A DNA stretch of 64,000 bases from Mastigias papua (taxonomy: Eukaryota > Cnidaria > Scyphozoa > Rhizostomeae > Mastigiidae): positions 4,137,155 to 4,201,154 of the forward strand of contig OZ025277.1 in assembly GCA_964019165.1 (NCBI GenBank), written 5' to 3'. A program made the translations under genes and the position numbers. The notes beneath the pieces were generated by a model that was not told the DNA's origin, did no database searches, and saw only the letters and a list, made by a program, of their open reading frames with translations. Below, one piece after another: positions 17,085 to 30,357 of the stretch; the first letter of the stretch is position 1, and every line of letters starts with the position of its first letter.

Positions 17085-20000
17085 CATCTCAACATGGATG
17101 AATTTGACGGGGCTTGGAAAATGTATGTGGAATTGATTTTTGTGAATGTCAGTCGAAACAAATGCCTGCGAAAGATTTTTGCGAAGTCAGCTTGCTTCAG
17201 CTTCTTTGCGTAAAGCTAGAAAGCAGAAAATTTAACCAATCATATAGTGATCGAAGTAATAGTGTTAATAGAAAGGTGATACATTTCAAAAATCACCCTG
17301 CAGCGACATAATAATTGGCCAATTCAAAACAAAGTCGGACCATATAGGAACCCAATTCTGATGCACTCTAAAGTAGCCTACCACAAGGCTTGAAACTATC
17401 AATGAACTACACGATGGCTTTAGTGGCAGAGAAGCAATTCCAAACCAGGGGTGTGAGATATCATTGCAAGTGGTACGAGAAGCGTCCGGCCTAATGACAT
17501 GAGCTTGATCTATTCATTGCACTCTAGAAGCCTTGAGCAAAATATCTGCTGTAAGGGTGCGAAGTCAAAGCAAAAAACTTTTGGAGGTGCAGGAGTAGAA
17601 TTGGTTGGGAGTCAATGATTCTGAGCAATGCTTAACGAAAAGACAGCGGCAACCTGACTTTACAAAATCAATCCCCATCGCTGACTTATTATAGTTTCTT
17701 ACTTAACTATTCACTTGATAGATAGTTTAGTGACCAAGAATAACTTTGAACAAACAAATATGCAGTCCATATCGTGTCCAATAATGGTCTTCGTCCCTAG
17801 CAGCAATTGATTTTGTGTATTCTAAGTTATTCTGGGTAATAACATACAAAAAACTCCATTTTCGTGTTAAAAAGTAATGTGGATTCATTTCTGCATGATA
17901 TTTCACCGTCAATTCATATGTGAAATATATTACATGAATCATATCTGCTAAACATAGCCTTAAACATACTGCGAGCTTACAAGATAATTTGGCATTAGGA
18001 TTTTTAGTTTCTAGGGCAACAATTCTTACTTTCAAATGAAGACCTTCACTTTTTTAATACACAAAACATTGGATCATTGAAACTACAGACAAGGCAAATA
18101 ATATATGAGAGCTTACTGATCCATCAGGAAGGACATCTACAACTGCATTTTGCAAGCCAAAGAATGCTACTTTCTGCTCATTCTGAAAAGAAACAATAAG
18201 TCCTCTGATTTCTACAATCATGAAAAAGATCTACAAAGAGCACCCTTGGGGGCCTCCAAAATTTAACAACCAGGCTACTATATAATGACTTCAAATAATT
18301 CCCCCAAAGATACACACATGCGCGCGCACACACACAGATACAAATATATTATATAATTTAGATGATGACAGAAATGATGTAAATGATTGATGTGAAGCAT
18401 CTACTACACAAAAATTACCCCAAAACCCAAGAAAACTTTGGAATAATTCGTCATTATGCCACCATCAGAGCTCTACATTTAGATCTACTGGTGGCATATA
18501 GAATCCTAGACCAAGGAGTTGGCATTCCCAGTCTACTGGCCTATATCAAGAATGTTTTCCTATATACTTTCCTAAGTCTTTGGCAAGACTGACAGAAATG
18601 TGTTGTTGGCTGTGCAATAAAATCTCAATACAACATGAACAAAATCCTGTCGGGGATGGTTGAAAAACCAGGTATTTTGTCTCTATTTACTAATATCTTT
18701 CGACAACACATTGAACTTGAACTAAATTCATGAAGGACTTTTATAGTATCTGCCAAAGCAGCAATTGATTTGGTTGTAGGAAACTGCCACTTGCAGATGA
18801 ACTCTGCAATTTGTCGCAATCCTGGCCCTAAAGTTCTGCCTGAGTGAAATCAGCTGAGACTATGGTAACTATGCAGCTCAAGTTGACACAACATATCAAA
18901 TTTTGAGCTCCCAAACAAACTTAATCATCAACCAAGGAAGCTAAAAAAATTCTAACATTTCACATAAAATGACAGCAATAAATACCTCCTTGGATGGCCC
19001 AATAACTGATGGACTTGGTGCCACATTTGCACTGTCTGGTGGTAGTGACTTATCCTGTCAATGAAACATTTGGTATGTAACATCATAATTTTGAAATGTG
19101 GCAGTGAGAGAAGTTTACCTTCAAGAGGAACAGGTAAGTTAATATGGCAATCTTCTCTTCCAATACAATAGCTGTATCACTACTTGACTTAGTAATGAGT
19201 TGATAAATGTTGTAAATAACAATTAAATTATCAAAGAATGTTAATCATCTCAATATTAATTTAAAATGCCTTATTTCAATCATGTTAAGTGAATACTTTC
19301 CACCCTCAGCCATGATTTACTTTCATTAAAGATTATAGGAGAACCTCTTATCAATGTCTCAAAAATTAACAAATTTGATGTTTACAGATGTGAAAGAACA
19401 AACACAGATCAAATTAGGAAAATATAATTTTACCTTATATAGTCTCATGGTACTGCCACACAAATCAACCCAATATGAGAACCATCTTTCAGTCTAGGAG
19501 AGAGAGCAAAATTTTTCCAACTGAAATTTATTATGATAACTTGCCATGATTCCAGGTAAATTAGTGACAAACAGAAAATAAAAAGTGGCAATGTGCTAAG
19601 TTACAACTGAACATCCTTATATATGAAGTCATGCATTACTTGCAAAGAGTGGGTTATGAGCAACCAAGTAAATGAGCTGAACCTAGACAGTGAAATATGA
19701 ATAACATGATCCTTCTAAAGAATCATGTCAAGTGCTACCTATAGTAGTACAGTAATAGTCTTGAACTCCTCACCATAAGGAAGGAATGATTCTTATAGTG
19801 ACATAAATTTTGTGCATATACAATTCATCAGAATTTAAACAACACATTTGCATTAGTTTGCAGACCAGCAAATGATCAATTAAGGTAACCATGAACATAA
19901 GGATAACTAATTGGCAAGGTGTATAAAGTACTAGTGGATTATAGTGCACCCACCTTAATTTTCTTCCCTCTCACACATGACTGCCAACCATTCACATATC

Positions 20001-22944
20001 CCCACTAAAAAAGAAATTCATAACTCTTTTAACCTAACAAATATTCACTAATTCATAAACAATTGAGCAGGATCTACTCTCCATTTGTAGAGAGATAAGT
20101 CTGTACAAGTCTTTTCCCAAATCAAAAACTGCTTCAAATAAGAAAGCAATTAACTTCATAATAGCCTTTTCCTCTTCTGACATTAGAATCAATATTTGTA
20201 ATCCTTGAGCAACAATAACTGGCTAAATGTGTTGGAATGTCCCAATATAATTCAAATGCATGAATAAGATGTCACTGATGGTACTCAAATTCAAAGGAAC
20301 TTTTAGAGCTTGTTTCAAAGAATATATCATCAAAAGATTAAATACAAAACACAATGTACATTGAGAACTCAGTTGAACAGAGTTATGCATGATTTCCTAG
20401 CAATTCAAACAAGAACGCATATTTGTTTTACCTCTGCATAAAAAACTTAAGTTCCTAATAAAGCAAACATTAATACAACATTTTAATCTATAACATCAGA
20501 AAATGAACAAGAAGAAATCTTATGCATAGACAATAAAAATGCTATAATGCAGTTACATGAATTCCACTGAGGTCTAATGCTTCAGGCTTCTTGAACTGTA
20601 TATCATCCTGCAAAACCCAGTATTTTCTCACAATAAATTTTGCCATGCTCACTAAGTATTGTGCTAAGATAATACCTATCAAACCAAAATGCACAACAAC
20701 ACACTAACACAATAAAAAGGCAGGTGCAGGCAAACAAAATCTGATGCAAAATGAGTCCATAAGCAAATATCAATGGATCATATAATTTTTATCAAACACC
20801 TGGCTGTTTTCAGAGCTGTGGTCTAGCTGTTCAAATTCTCCTCTTTTATCAACATGCTAAGCCTGTCCATAAGGTCCCATGGATACAGCTACAGAATTCA
20901 CTGATTGTTTTGTAAATGGATCATTTTTTGCTCAACCACAAAGATTAACTAATAAAAAAGAAAATTAACTATGCATATACTCTAGCTGTAAGCCTGACAC
21001 ACTTTGCTAGTATATAAATAGACTGGCAATGATGATAACCCAGATGATTATGATGAATGAATGATAATGGGAAAGGTAGATACTTTGCTCTACTATAAAG
21101 ATTATTAATAAAACAAAAAGTTAAACCATGTATATACTCTAGCTGTTAGTTTGAAACACTTAGTTAGGAGAATAGCCTGTTGGAACTACTGAACTTCACT
21201 ATCTCGTAAAAGCTGGAGCATTATTTTAGCATAGAGAAAAGCTTTTTGTCCCACACTCATCAGAGGATGAAACATCACATAATAACTGAAAAGTGAATTG
21301 AAAAGTGACATCTGGCCATATATTTCAGTTCACCTTTCAGTTGCTGTCTGATATTTCTTACTCTAATCAGTGTTGGATGAGAAAAGTTTTCCAACATCTA
21401 AACAAATGTTGGTTGTTTTTTGAGCTATACTTACTTAGGATTTAAATAAAATAGTGATGCTGATAACCATGATGGTTATGATGAAAAAATTAATTGGAAA
21501 GTAACTACAACCATACTCTTAAGTTCCAAAAAGACAGAGAGTTAGAGTAGTAGGGGGTTTGAACTTTTTAAAAGCCAAAAATGGAGGGTTGGAATATATG
21601 GGGAGGGTGGACAATGATTTAAATACAGTATGATAGCTACTCTTGAGTCCCTAATAAACATCCCCCACTTAGTAGTTGTTAGAGGAAAATCCACCCAAGA
21701 CATCCTTATTTCAGATTCCTTGTTTAGTATTATTGTGTCCGTACATTAATTCACTAGCAAGTAATATGGGAAATCCCACTTTTCATACGTATATTCGGGA
21801 CTCAAGAGAAACTATCATAATACAAAGCATAACATTACAATGGTATAGTAAACTGAGGTGGAGTGTGTCATACAGCAAAGCAGCCAGGTAGGAAGTTCAG
21901 TCATCCAGAAAGAGGAAAGAGGAGCTGGAGGAGAAAAGAAAAGAAAATGCAGAGAAGAAAGGAAGAATGTGGAAAATAAAAAAGTGAACAGGGAAAGAAA
22001 AAGTTAAGAAGGAAGGAAAAGAGTTAAGAACGAAAGAAAAAAGGTGAAGAATGAAAGAAAAGACTCATTATAGATTTTTTCTTCTAGACAGCATAACTGG
22101 TAAGACCTATCCTGCTGCCTATTAGAAGAAAAGGAACAAACAATTCAGCTCTATGAAAATGAGCACCTGGTGAACCATTGGCCAGCAGATAAACCATGAA
22201 AAGTCTTAACAAAACTAGCCCACATTTGTATTATTCTAGCTCAATGGCACCTAAAAATCAACATACTGGAAACACTGGTAAGGCCATGGTGGTAAACCAT
22301 TTGAAATTTGAGAGGCAACGTTAATTCAATATCCAAAAAATCAAATTCAGGAAGCAAATCAAAGTAGGATAGAGAAAAAGTGCAACTGGATAGCATCCTT
22401 TACACTAACAAATCCAAGAAATGCTGTAAGCATTCAATATAAAACAATCAAGCAATAAATGATAAATCTTTAAAGAGGATTGTGTCAGACTATGGCTAAA
22501 TAGTGTCTATATTTGTTCTCTTTCAGTGGGCTGGGAGGGATCCGTCCAGTAAGTATAACCATTTATACTTTGTAAAATACATTGGCCTAGATACAATAAA
22601 ATGTATCTCAACTCCGAACCTGAACTGAGTCCCTTAGGAAATCTAACAAATATTGAACATACCATAACCGAAGAATGATAAACCAAACAAAATTAAGAAT
22701 AAAGGCAGAAGATGAAACACTAAATAAAGAGTGTGTAGGTGTTGTGTTGGTGCCTAGAACTATCCATGACACACCATATCTTAACCTGGCAATGTGTTTC
22801 CTTTTCGTAGAGGCGAATAAAAATCCACAGTGTTGAAGCCATGACTAGAAAATAAATTCTCTCTACCTTCTCTAATGCCACACTCTCATCAACTGATTCT
22901 GTATCGATGGTGTCTTCCTGGTCGTTCACATAATCACCATCCAT
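17085..22944 (-). CDS. PH-domain-like protein, seven phase-0 exons (3' end not found)
   Basis: Exons in order are 22867-22944 (start codon), 20557-20607, 19954-20004, 19434-19493, 18986-19054, 18117-18182 and 17085-17165. Each is flanked by AG and GT, is a multiple of three (78, 51, 51, 60, 69, 66, 81) and is open in a single frame. The N-terminus is acidic (MDGDYVNDQEDTIDTESVDE). The pattern then fits a pleckstrin-homology fold: WGYVNGWQ for strand 1, RWFSYWVDLCGSTMRLYK for strands 2-3, a Pro/Ser-rich insert (exon 5), KVAFFGLQNAVVDVLPDG for the middle strands, and NQFHIHFPSPVKFIHVEM for strands 6-7. The expected terminal helix (W..AI) should lie in a further exon. A lipid- or membrane-associated adaptor or GTPase-regulator role is inference only. 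Exon existence is well supported; the family is not identified. Confidence 0.65.
21177..21420. repeat. Old degenerate copy of the hammerhead-bearing foldback family
   Basis: Both halves of the 29957-30402 element can be followed here (CCTGTTGG..CTACTGAACTTC at the left, ATCTGGC..TATATTTCAGTTCACC in the middle), but mutations are frequent. In the minus-strand arm CTGATGA survives while GAAA is changed to CAAA. It lies between exons 1 and 2 of the PH-like gene, in the intron. Confidence 0.65.
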
Positions 22945-25900
22945 TTCGTAAATTAAATTTTCAGCCTTCCAACCTCATCCACCTTTATTTACTACGGTAT
23001 TATGATGATAGCAAGCTGAGATTTCCAAATCTGTTGACAAGTTCCAGGATTGGGCCTAAACTGCAACAAGATATTACCTCCGTCACTCGTTTCTCTTTAC
23101 ACTACTTGCAACCTCCCTTAACAAAACAGAAAGCTTGAATGATCACTTTCTATGAATACGCAAATGCCATTACTACTTTGGCTTTCATGTTGGCTACCTA
23201 GTCTGATTGTTTTGCAGTTGACTATCCCTTTCTTTTCCTCATGGTAAAGGTCTGCGCAGTGGACCATCACAATCTGAGGAATTCCTGCGCATAACTTCCT
23301 TCTACTTAGGCCTAGCTCATTATCATAACACTAGAAGATTGTGTCCTACGAAATGTTGCACCCACCTTCTAGAAAAAGGAACTTCGATTCAGCGAAGTAA
23401 CCGTCAAGTTCAAAAGTTTGATTACTTATTGCAAGAGGGGGAGGCTTGATAGCAAGTTGTCTTTTGAAAATGACGACAGCCATCAATGGGCACTTGGCAT
23501 GAAGCCACAGAACTTCGTTGTGTCATGCCCTATCAGAGCCGTGCCCTTTAGAGCCACACCGTTTTCTACACATGATGTGTCCTCTTTCTTCTAGAGATCT
23601 TCTGTCAGAATACAATCCTTTTCTACATACTATTCGGGGATGCACGGTATAGGAATGGAGGGTCTGCATTATGTCGACCTACGTCTTATACTTTACAGGT
23701 TATGAATTTGCTCTATATCATGCCAGTCTGGCTAAAGGCAGCTTCCAATGCCGCCTCAACAGTTAATTTTGCCCACTAGAGGGACTTCACCCAGGTTGAG
23801 AAACAGGGTTATAGACTGTATATGGTGAGCTCTATTGTAGTCATTGCAATTCTAGCAGGGCCGTTCCTAGAAATTTTCTTTGAGGGGTTTGGTCCTCACA
23901 ATCTGCTGACAAAATGGGTACGGTTCCCATAATTGAAAGAATATCTGCATATATTTTTAAGTAGTATATGTTCAACTGATCAACAAATTGTACGCATCTA
24001 TCGATATAGCAAATTCATGAGCTGTCTGCTACGCCAGAACACCCAGTTCTTCTTCTTGAGTTCCAAGAGTACAAAATAACAAAGTAATTTGCTGACTAAG
24101 ATGATAAATTTGGTCATATGCAGACAAAACAAAATAAATGTTAATAACTAATGAAGCTGAATGCATCATTTTGTGTACCACAAGGGTCTATGCTAGATCA
24201 GCTATTTTCACTCATTTGCATCTGCTAGCTCCTAGTTGTCAATATAACATATTGGTCCTATTTAAAAATTCATCAGATATGTACTTGTGTCTTAAAAACA
24301 AGATAGAAAGCTGGATTGTGGGTCACGCAACAAGTACAATACTTCTAACGACAAAATTTTGCACCGTTCACATTCCCTTCTATCCCCTCAGATGATCTTA
24401 TAAAGCCCATCATGAGGAGGGGGACGTTGGGCGCGTCATACCTTTCCTGAAAGACACTTCACCAGCAAAACTTGCCTTTTATGGACAACTTCTATGATTT
24501 TTCGCTAAATAATGTTGCTTGTCAGCACATATTGTAACCCTCAATCCAATAGGTATGTAGCATATTGTTGACGTTGTCAAGAATAGAACTACTCCCAGTT
24601 CATTAGTGCCATGTCCACTTCTCCTATAAATGTATATGTCCCATACCCCCCCTCACACACACACACACCACCAGAAGTATCACCTTTACGGCCGCCGTCG
24701 GTTTATTAGCACTATATGCTACAAATCACAGTAATTTGTACCCACAAACTGATCTATAAAGCATATCCTCAATGAAATACAAAAATTTGTCAGAAAATAG
24801 AAATAACCTACAATTATTCTGTATTAAGTGGCAGCAATGAACTAGAAGTCTACTTGTGCTTATGTCGTCATCATTTACCAGATGCTATTTGAGAGCTGAG
24901 TTAAGTGACGGCTGCACATACGTGAAGAGATATTGATAATGAAAGTATCCTTTGAAATCGATATGAAGTAAACAAGAAAAACATTCTTAAAACTTGTTTG
25001 CAATACTTATTCGTGATACCATAATAAGCTTCATCCCACAGCTCACGATGCTAATGAAAAGGATGCGAAGAATTTAATTAAAAGAAGAGAAAGCATGGAA
25101 ATCAGGCACTCTAGCATCTATTAATGACCTGCAATACCGAGGGCAAATGCATTACTCTTTCCAACTGAATTTTTTACATTAATATTGTTGATAGGCGTAG
25201 AATTAAGTAATCGAATTTATCTACATATATAAATTGGAACAGCTGCAAACTGTTATTATGATTTACTTTAACATTGCCAGTGTTCAGCACTTTTGCTTAA
25301 CAGCAATCTTTTCAAAAATAAGTGATATTGTAAACATTTCATAATTATTAATGCTAACTTTCGTCTCAAGTTACAACCCATTCCATTTCAAGACTTATTT
25401 TCAGCCAATGAAAGGTTATAAACATTAAGCCGATAATGCAATACGTTTTAATTCCAGCTTTTTACTACACTCAAGGGTGCACTCAAGGGAGTGACTATAA
25501 AGTATCTGCTATATGGGTGTTGATGATATTTGGACTGGCCGTGAGCAATTCTGCCAAACTTTTTTGGGGCTACGATCATGTCCACTATGTGGGGCCATTG
25601 ACAATTTAATAAATCAGAGTCATTATGTAAATTAAAAACATGGATAGATTATTTGCACTTGGTACCAGCAATTGACTTGCCCATGAACAAAATTTGTTTA
25701 GGATGGTAATGCATTCCTACCACTTGTTTTATAGGGTCATGAAAACTATCCTGATTATGCTATTGGGTCACAAAAGTTAAGTAGGAATCTAGGATGGGCC
25801 ATGAATTATTCTGGTAATTTCTTGGGAAATAGTTCACTCCATATAGTAGATACTTTATGACTGCTCCCTAGGAAAGATATGATACAAAGTCATCCTTGGG

Positions 25901-25960
25901 AAAATTGCCATATTATCAAAAGGGAGTAGACTGAATTCGAGTTTACAAACGCAAGAGTGT
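22945..25960. other. Intergenic stretch between two minus-strand genes
   Basis: This includes the upstream region of the PH-like gene and the 3' flank of the ENPP-like gene. Apart from the dispersed repeat at 23857-24100 and a short CA run near 24650-24668, I see no feature I can support. Confidence 0.5.
23857..24100 (+). repeat. Dispersed repeat, copy 2
   Basis: Second copy of the sequence at 4793-5040, same orientation, with shared AGAAATTTTCTTTG, GGTTCCCA and TCTGC landmarks in the same order. Confidence 0.5.
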
Positions 25961-25968
25961 AGTATAGT

Positions 25969-27597
25969 TCAAGGGTGGGCATATTTGACCTCATAGCAGT
26001 TAATCTCACCATCTTCGTCTAACTCACTCCCAGACAAGTCATCATCTTCGTCATTATTTCCAAGCAAGTGCATTTTTCCCTCGTTCATTGTTCCACTATA
26101 CTCATACGATTGGCTTTTTGATTTCTTCTTAGACTTGGCCTCATCTCGGTAGCAACAGACACACCTGGAAGAGGCCTTGTACAGGCCATGAATGATCAGG
26201 TACAACGCAGCAAAGAGAAGGATGATTAACAGAATGATGACTCCTGTTAGGCCCTCGTTTGACTCTACAATTGTCTTTGCTATGTGCCAATACCATTTGT
26301 CTTGCTTTGCAATAACATTGGATAAAATGTAGCCAGATCCGTCATGATCGTTTGGCTCTAGTCGCAGCGCAGAGCATAAGATTTCGTAGACATCAACGCT
26401 GTCCACTTGGTCAAGGCGAACACCTTTCTTAAAGGCAGGACCATGTGCAATAAGTAGTGTCTCTGTCTCTGAAATGTCTGCTGGATAACCAATAAAGGCT
26501 TTACGTATATCATTTGGGTCATTGATTCTACGGGGAAGGATTCTCCAGCCTTTATCAGCGACTAATATCAAAGGCATTGTCCGATTTCTATTACTGAAGT
26601 GCAGCCGGTCTGGCAGATGCTCTTTCTTATAAACTTTCATATGTTGGTGAGATCCGTTCCATCTGTTGAACAGTACATCACTATCGGCCATGTTTTTGGG
26701 AAGAATCGTCATAATTGGTCCGTCATCGATTACGTCATATGCTGTTTTTAATGTGTCATCTAGATAATCCTCAAGGTATATTTTGAGATTGTCTTCTATG
26801 TCGATAGCAGCTGCATCACTCGTAATGACAACATTAATCTTCTCTAGTAATTTGAAGGCGGTAAGATCTTCTTGCAACTTCGTCACCAACGTGTTTATAT
26901 TCGTGATGGCCGACAAGGTCTCTTGCGAGTTGACACCATGCATCAGTGCAGAGGCGAAAGGCTCTTCAAAATAAACAGCAATAAACTTCGGTGCTTGAGG
27001 CATTGACAGCCATTCTACGACCTTCGTTATTCTGTCTTCCATTGACATGAAAGGCTGGCGTAAGGAGGAGTGCAACATAATTTCTTTGAAAGGGTCTCTA
27101 AGTGTTGTGCCATTTTTCTCAAGTTCACACGTATAAGTTGCTTTTATTCCTGAAAATACCACATTGTATCCAGGCCAAAAGCATAGTGCACTTTTTGACT
27201 TATTTGCCTTTTCGTGCGTTATCCAAATCGGTTCTACCGCGTTCCACCACTTTTCATCACGATTTGAGACATCAAAGCTCTTCATATTTCTCAGATCTTT
27301 CATCTTGTTTGAGAGCATCCCATGTCTTTCTGGATATCGGCCCGTCACAAGTGTCTGTAACGCAGGCAGGGTTTCTGTTTGGAAAGCTTGCTTTAGTCCT
27401 GTTGCAAAAACGCCATCTTTAGCAAACTTCTCGAGAGCTGGCATGTTATGCTGGGATAAAACATCAGATTTCAGGCCGCTGAACACAAGAAGGACAACAG
27501 TCTTTTCTTCGTTTGGATCCTTTGTGTAATCAAGGACATAGCCAAAAACATGGAGATGAAATAAAGTGAGCAACCCAAAGCCAAAGACAAGTTTCAT
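25969..27597 (-). CDS. ENPP-like ectonucleotide pyrophosphatase/phosphodiesterase, probable pseudoenzyme
   Basis: This is a single uninterrupted frame. The start at 27597 is preferred over 27627 because MKLVFGFGLLTLFHLHVFG then begins the protein as a signal peptide. About 542 residues follow the alkaline-phosphatase-like ENPP layout: VLLVFSGLKSD, the nucleophile region QTETLPALQTLVTG with YPERHGM, YFEEPFASALMHG, VITSDAAA, LLIAHGPAF, then a membrane segment GVIILLIILLFAALYLIIHG, a CVCCYR juxtamembrane motif and an acidic cytoplasmic tail. It is a type I membrane protein like ENPP4/5. Active ENPPs need six metal ligands. Here the first Asp is Ser, EEPDxxGH has become EEPFxxAL (two ligands lost), and DHG is DAA, while the Thr, one Asp and the HGP His remain. 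It is probably not catalytic. It is intronless, so a retrocopy is possible, but the frame is fully intact, suggesting selection. Several N-glycosylation sequons are present. Confidence 0.9.
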   Translation of the reverse strand: MKLVFGFGLLTLFHLHVFGYVLDYTKDPNEEKTVVLLVFSGLKSDVLSQHNMPALEKFAKDGVFATGLKQAFQTETLPALQTLVTGRYPERHGMLSNKMKDLRNMKSFDVSNRDEKWWNAVEPIWITHEKANKSKSALCFWPGYNVVFSGIKATYTCELEKNGTTLRDPFKEIMLHSSLRQPFMSMEDRITKVVEWLSMPQAPKFIAVYFEEPFASALMHGVNSQETLSAITNINTLVTKLQEDLTAFKLLEKINVVITSDAAAIDIEDNLKIYLEDYLDDTLKTAYDVIDDGPIMTILPKNMADSDVLFNRWNGSHQHMKVYKKEHLPDRLHFSNRNRTMPLILVADKGWRILPRRINDPNDIRKAFIGYPADISETETLLIAHGPAFKKGVRLDQVDSVDVYEILCSALRLEPNDHDGSGYILSNVIAKQDKWYWHIAKTIVESNEGLTGVIILLIILLFAALYLIIHGLYKASSRCVCCYRDEAKSKKKSKSQSYEYSGTMNEGKMHLLGNNDEDDDLSGSELDEDGEINCYEVKYAHP

Positions 27598-27639
27598 TTC
27601 TGCTCTTTTCGCTGCGCTGCCTCTCAAGTAGTAATTAGC

Positions 27640-29950
27640 ACAAAAAGAGTGAGATCAAAGTTAACGTGTCAATCTCAATCAGACTCCGCAAGACCTAATT
27701 AAATGCTCTCTCTCCCTCCTTGCTCTATCGCACTTTCTTAATCTGGCACATGCTTTCATCACAGGCTTTTTCGAACTCAAGTAAATCCTTACACTCTATC
27801 CTATCTGCCAATGCTCTTATGCTAACTTGGTCAAGCGCCTTGAAACTCATTACTCGAAATGTGAAGCGCAACATTTTCATGAGTCTATACGGGTATTAAA
27901 CAAAGGGCTTCTGGTGCCCTTTTCTTTACGGTTTCATTGTTTGATCCTTCAACCATGTGTTTCTATGTAAGTGATCATTCGACAAGCTTTCTCTCAAGCA
28001 GCTGTGCTCACAACAGTCTTTCATATGGTAATACAACAGTCTATGCATCATACCGGTTTCTGGGTTACTGTTCAACCTGTACGAAGAATTCTACTTTAGA
28101 TTGGATTCAGGAGAACTATTACAACACATTTCATTAAACGATTCTCGTTAATTCCAAATCAATCCCATTATAGGCTTCAGAATTGAGAAAACAAACAGTA
28201 TTAACTTGAAAAACGGACTTGAACGCACTGTTCTTCCGTCACATTGGAAGCCTATCATTAATGATTTCTCATGTCTAGAATTGACTGACTTAGTTATTGT
28301 CCATTCTAAAAGTTGATTAACAATATCTACCGTCATGTTAAATATACACGCTAAAGAGATATTCCAGATAGAAACTTCACTTTTATCATCATCAGATTTA
28401 CTTCTGAAAACGCGATAGTTATTTTCTTAACTAAATTTATAGAGATGGAAGGGGATACATTACAAGTCAATGCAAGTCATTCGGACAGACAGTTTTCAGT
28501 TATCCTAAATTGTATGTCCTCCCACGCCCTTGATGAAGACTGCAATTCGGTAGGATACTTTCTTTCATCCATCAAGCTCTCCTCAGAGATTATCTATTAA
28601 CTTAAAAAATTAGCTTTAGTTATCAAGGCATCCCTTTTATTGCTTTGGAAATAAATGCTAAGCTTCAAGCCTAACGGTCTTGATATGCAGGTAGCAGTTA
28701 GACAGCCTACTGACTTAGGCCCTTGAACTTGTTGTCGATTAACTTTTTCATGCTGCAAGGGCTGACAAATTGCTTTGAAAAAAATCTCTTTGCAAATTCA
28801 TTGCAACATTTGCACCTTGCAGGACTATATTAGTACTTGGAGCATTGCTCAGGAAAAGCTTTTTCTAGTCTCCAGACTTACAATATCTCCAATAATGTTC
28901 ATGCTTTGGAAAGGTAATGACTGATGTATCACTTATAAGAAGTGAAATTTGTATATGTAATGGAGATAGACAAAAAAATGAACCCGCAAAGCTGCAACTT
29001 GCCCAGAAACTCAAAGAGGAGAACTAGCACATGACTCTTTCGTGTGTTGTCGTACATGTAGTAACGAGGCAAATGAATCACCTCCTTTCAATCAAGCAAG
29101 AATAATAAAAAGTTTCCTGAACACTGTTTCGATTGAAACTTTCTGAGGGTAATCCATCAACATTATGATTGTTTCATAATATACATCCAGTTGAGGATTT
29201 AATTGGCTCAAAGTTACTTGAACGTAATAATTTTAAACAGTATTTTAGCCTGTAATGCAATATGCATTATATTAATATATTTAATGTTGAATTTTGTTGC
29301 ATTTTGTTGCATTATGTTATCATGGTGGACAATAGTAACAGAAAACATAGAGAAGAGACATTTGGTAAAGTTTTTACCCCTTGATTGTTTTTCTGAGATG
29401 GGATCATCTAACCACAGGTGCCAGGGAGTAAAGTATCGAGGAATCAATTTAGTAATTACGTTCTAAAATGGCAAAACATCTCTGGAAAGACTACGACTTC
29501 CCCCCACCGTATTTGCCAAGGTTTTGGCACAGTCTCAGAATTATTCAGTCTCTTTTATTATAACTGGAATGCCAAATTAATAGAATATCAACTTAGAAGC
29601 ATCAAGTAGGAAATTCATTGACGGCAAATAATGAATCTAGCCAGTTCTGAATCTTCTTGGGCTCTGGAAAAACAATGTCCCGATCTATCTCAAGAATATT
29701 TTGTAAAATCATGGACTAGCAGGGGCAATCATAGGCTAGTTAGCTTGCTACTTCATGCATAGGGTGAAATGATTCATGATCTAACCATTCCTTTTATGAA
29801 TTTTTTAGATAGAATGCAACTTGCATATTTTAATAGAATAAAGCAAGCCCCTGGATCTAACATTATCATTCTTTAATATTTGCTAACAGCAGTGTTCTGG
29901 ACTTTTCTATTACATTTTTTAGCAAGTCTTTTTCAAATTATTTACTGAGC
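27640..29950. other. Upstream flank of the ENPP-like gene; no gene recognised
   Basis: Short frames on both strands have no family resemblance. AT-rich tracts dominate. I see no clear promoter element by eye. Confidence 0.5.
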
Positions 29951-29997
29951 TACCTAACTTCACTACAGCACGAAAAAGCGGCACCACGTTTTAGACG

Positions 29998-30035
29998 TAC
30001 TGAAAAGCTTTTTTCGTCTGACACTCGTCAGAGTA
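29998..30035 (-). ncRNA. Hammerhead-like motif, left arm of foldback
   Basis: On the minus strand: UACU, CUGACGA (complement of 30025-30031), GUGUCAGAC, GAAA (complement of 30012-30015), an A-rich/U-rich stem III, C, then AGUA. Stem I pairs over four bases. Stem II would be GUGU/AGAC with one G-G mismatch. Confidence 0.55.
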
Positions 30036-30319
30036 TGAAACATCGGATAACGACCGAAAGGTGAAATGAAATATATAGCCAGATGCGGATGCACGTGATA
30101 TGATGCATAATGTGTCCAGTTAACTGCGTGATTGGCCACTTGGCACATATTCACCATTGTTTACTAGAAGAGTTTATTTTCTCACTTGGACTCTTCAAGT
30201 AAACAATGGTGAATAGATGCCAAGTGGCCAATCATACGGCTAACTAGACACACTATTCATCGTATCACGTGTATCCGCATCTGGCTATATATTTTGGCTC
30301 AGCTTTTGGTCACGTTTCA

Positions 30320-30357
30320 TACTCTGATGAGTGTCAGACGAAAAAAGCGTTTCAGTA
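30320..30357 (+). ncRNA. Hammerhead-like motif, right arm of foldback
   Basis: TACT (30320-30323), CTGATGA (30324-30330), GTGTCAGAC, GAAA (30340-30343), AAA/TTT stem III, cleavage-type TC (30352-30353), then AGTA (30354-30357). All invariant core bases of the hammerhead consensus are present. The stems are short. Confidence 0.6.

Noticed and set aside
17096..17220. Plus-strand frame starting MDEFDGAWKM, superficially like a fatty-acid-binding protein N-terminus
   Set aside because: Similarity ends after ten residues and the minus strand of the same bases is a well-formed exon of the PH-like gene.
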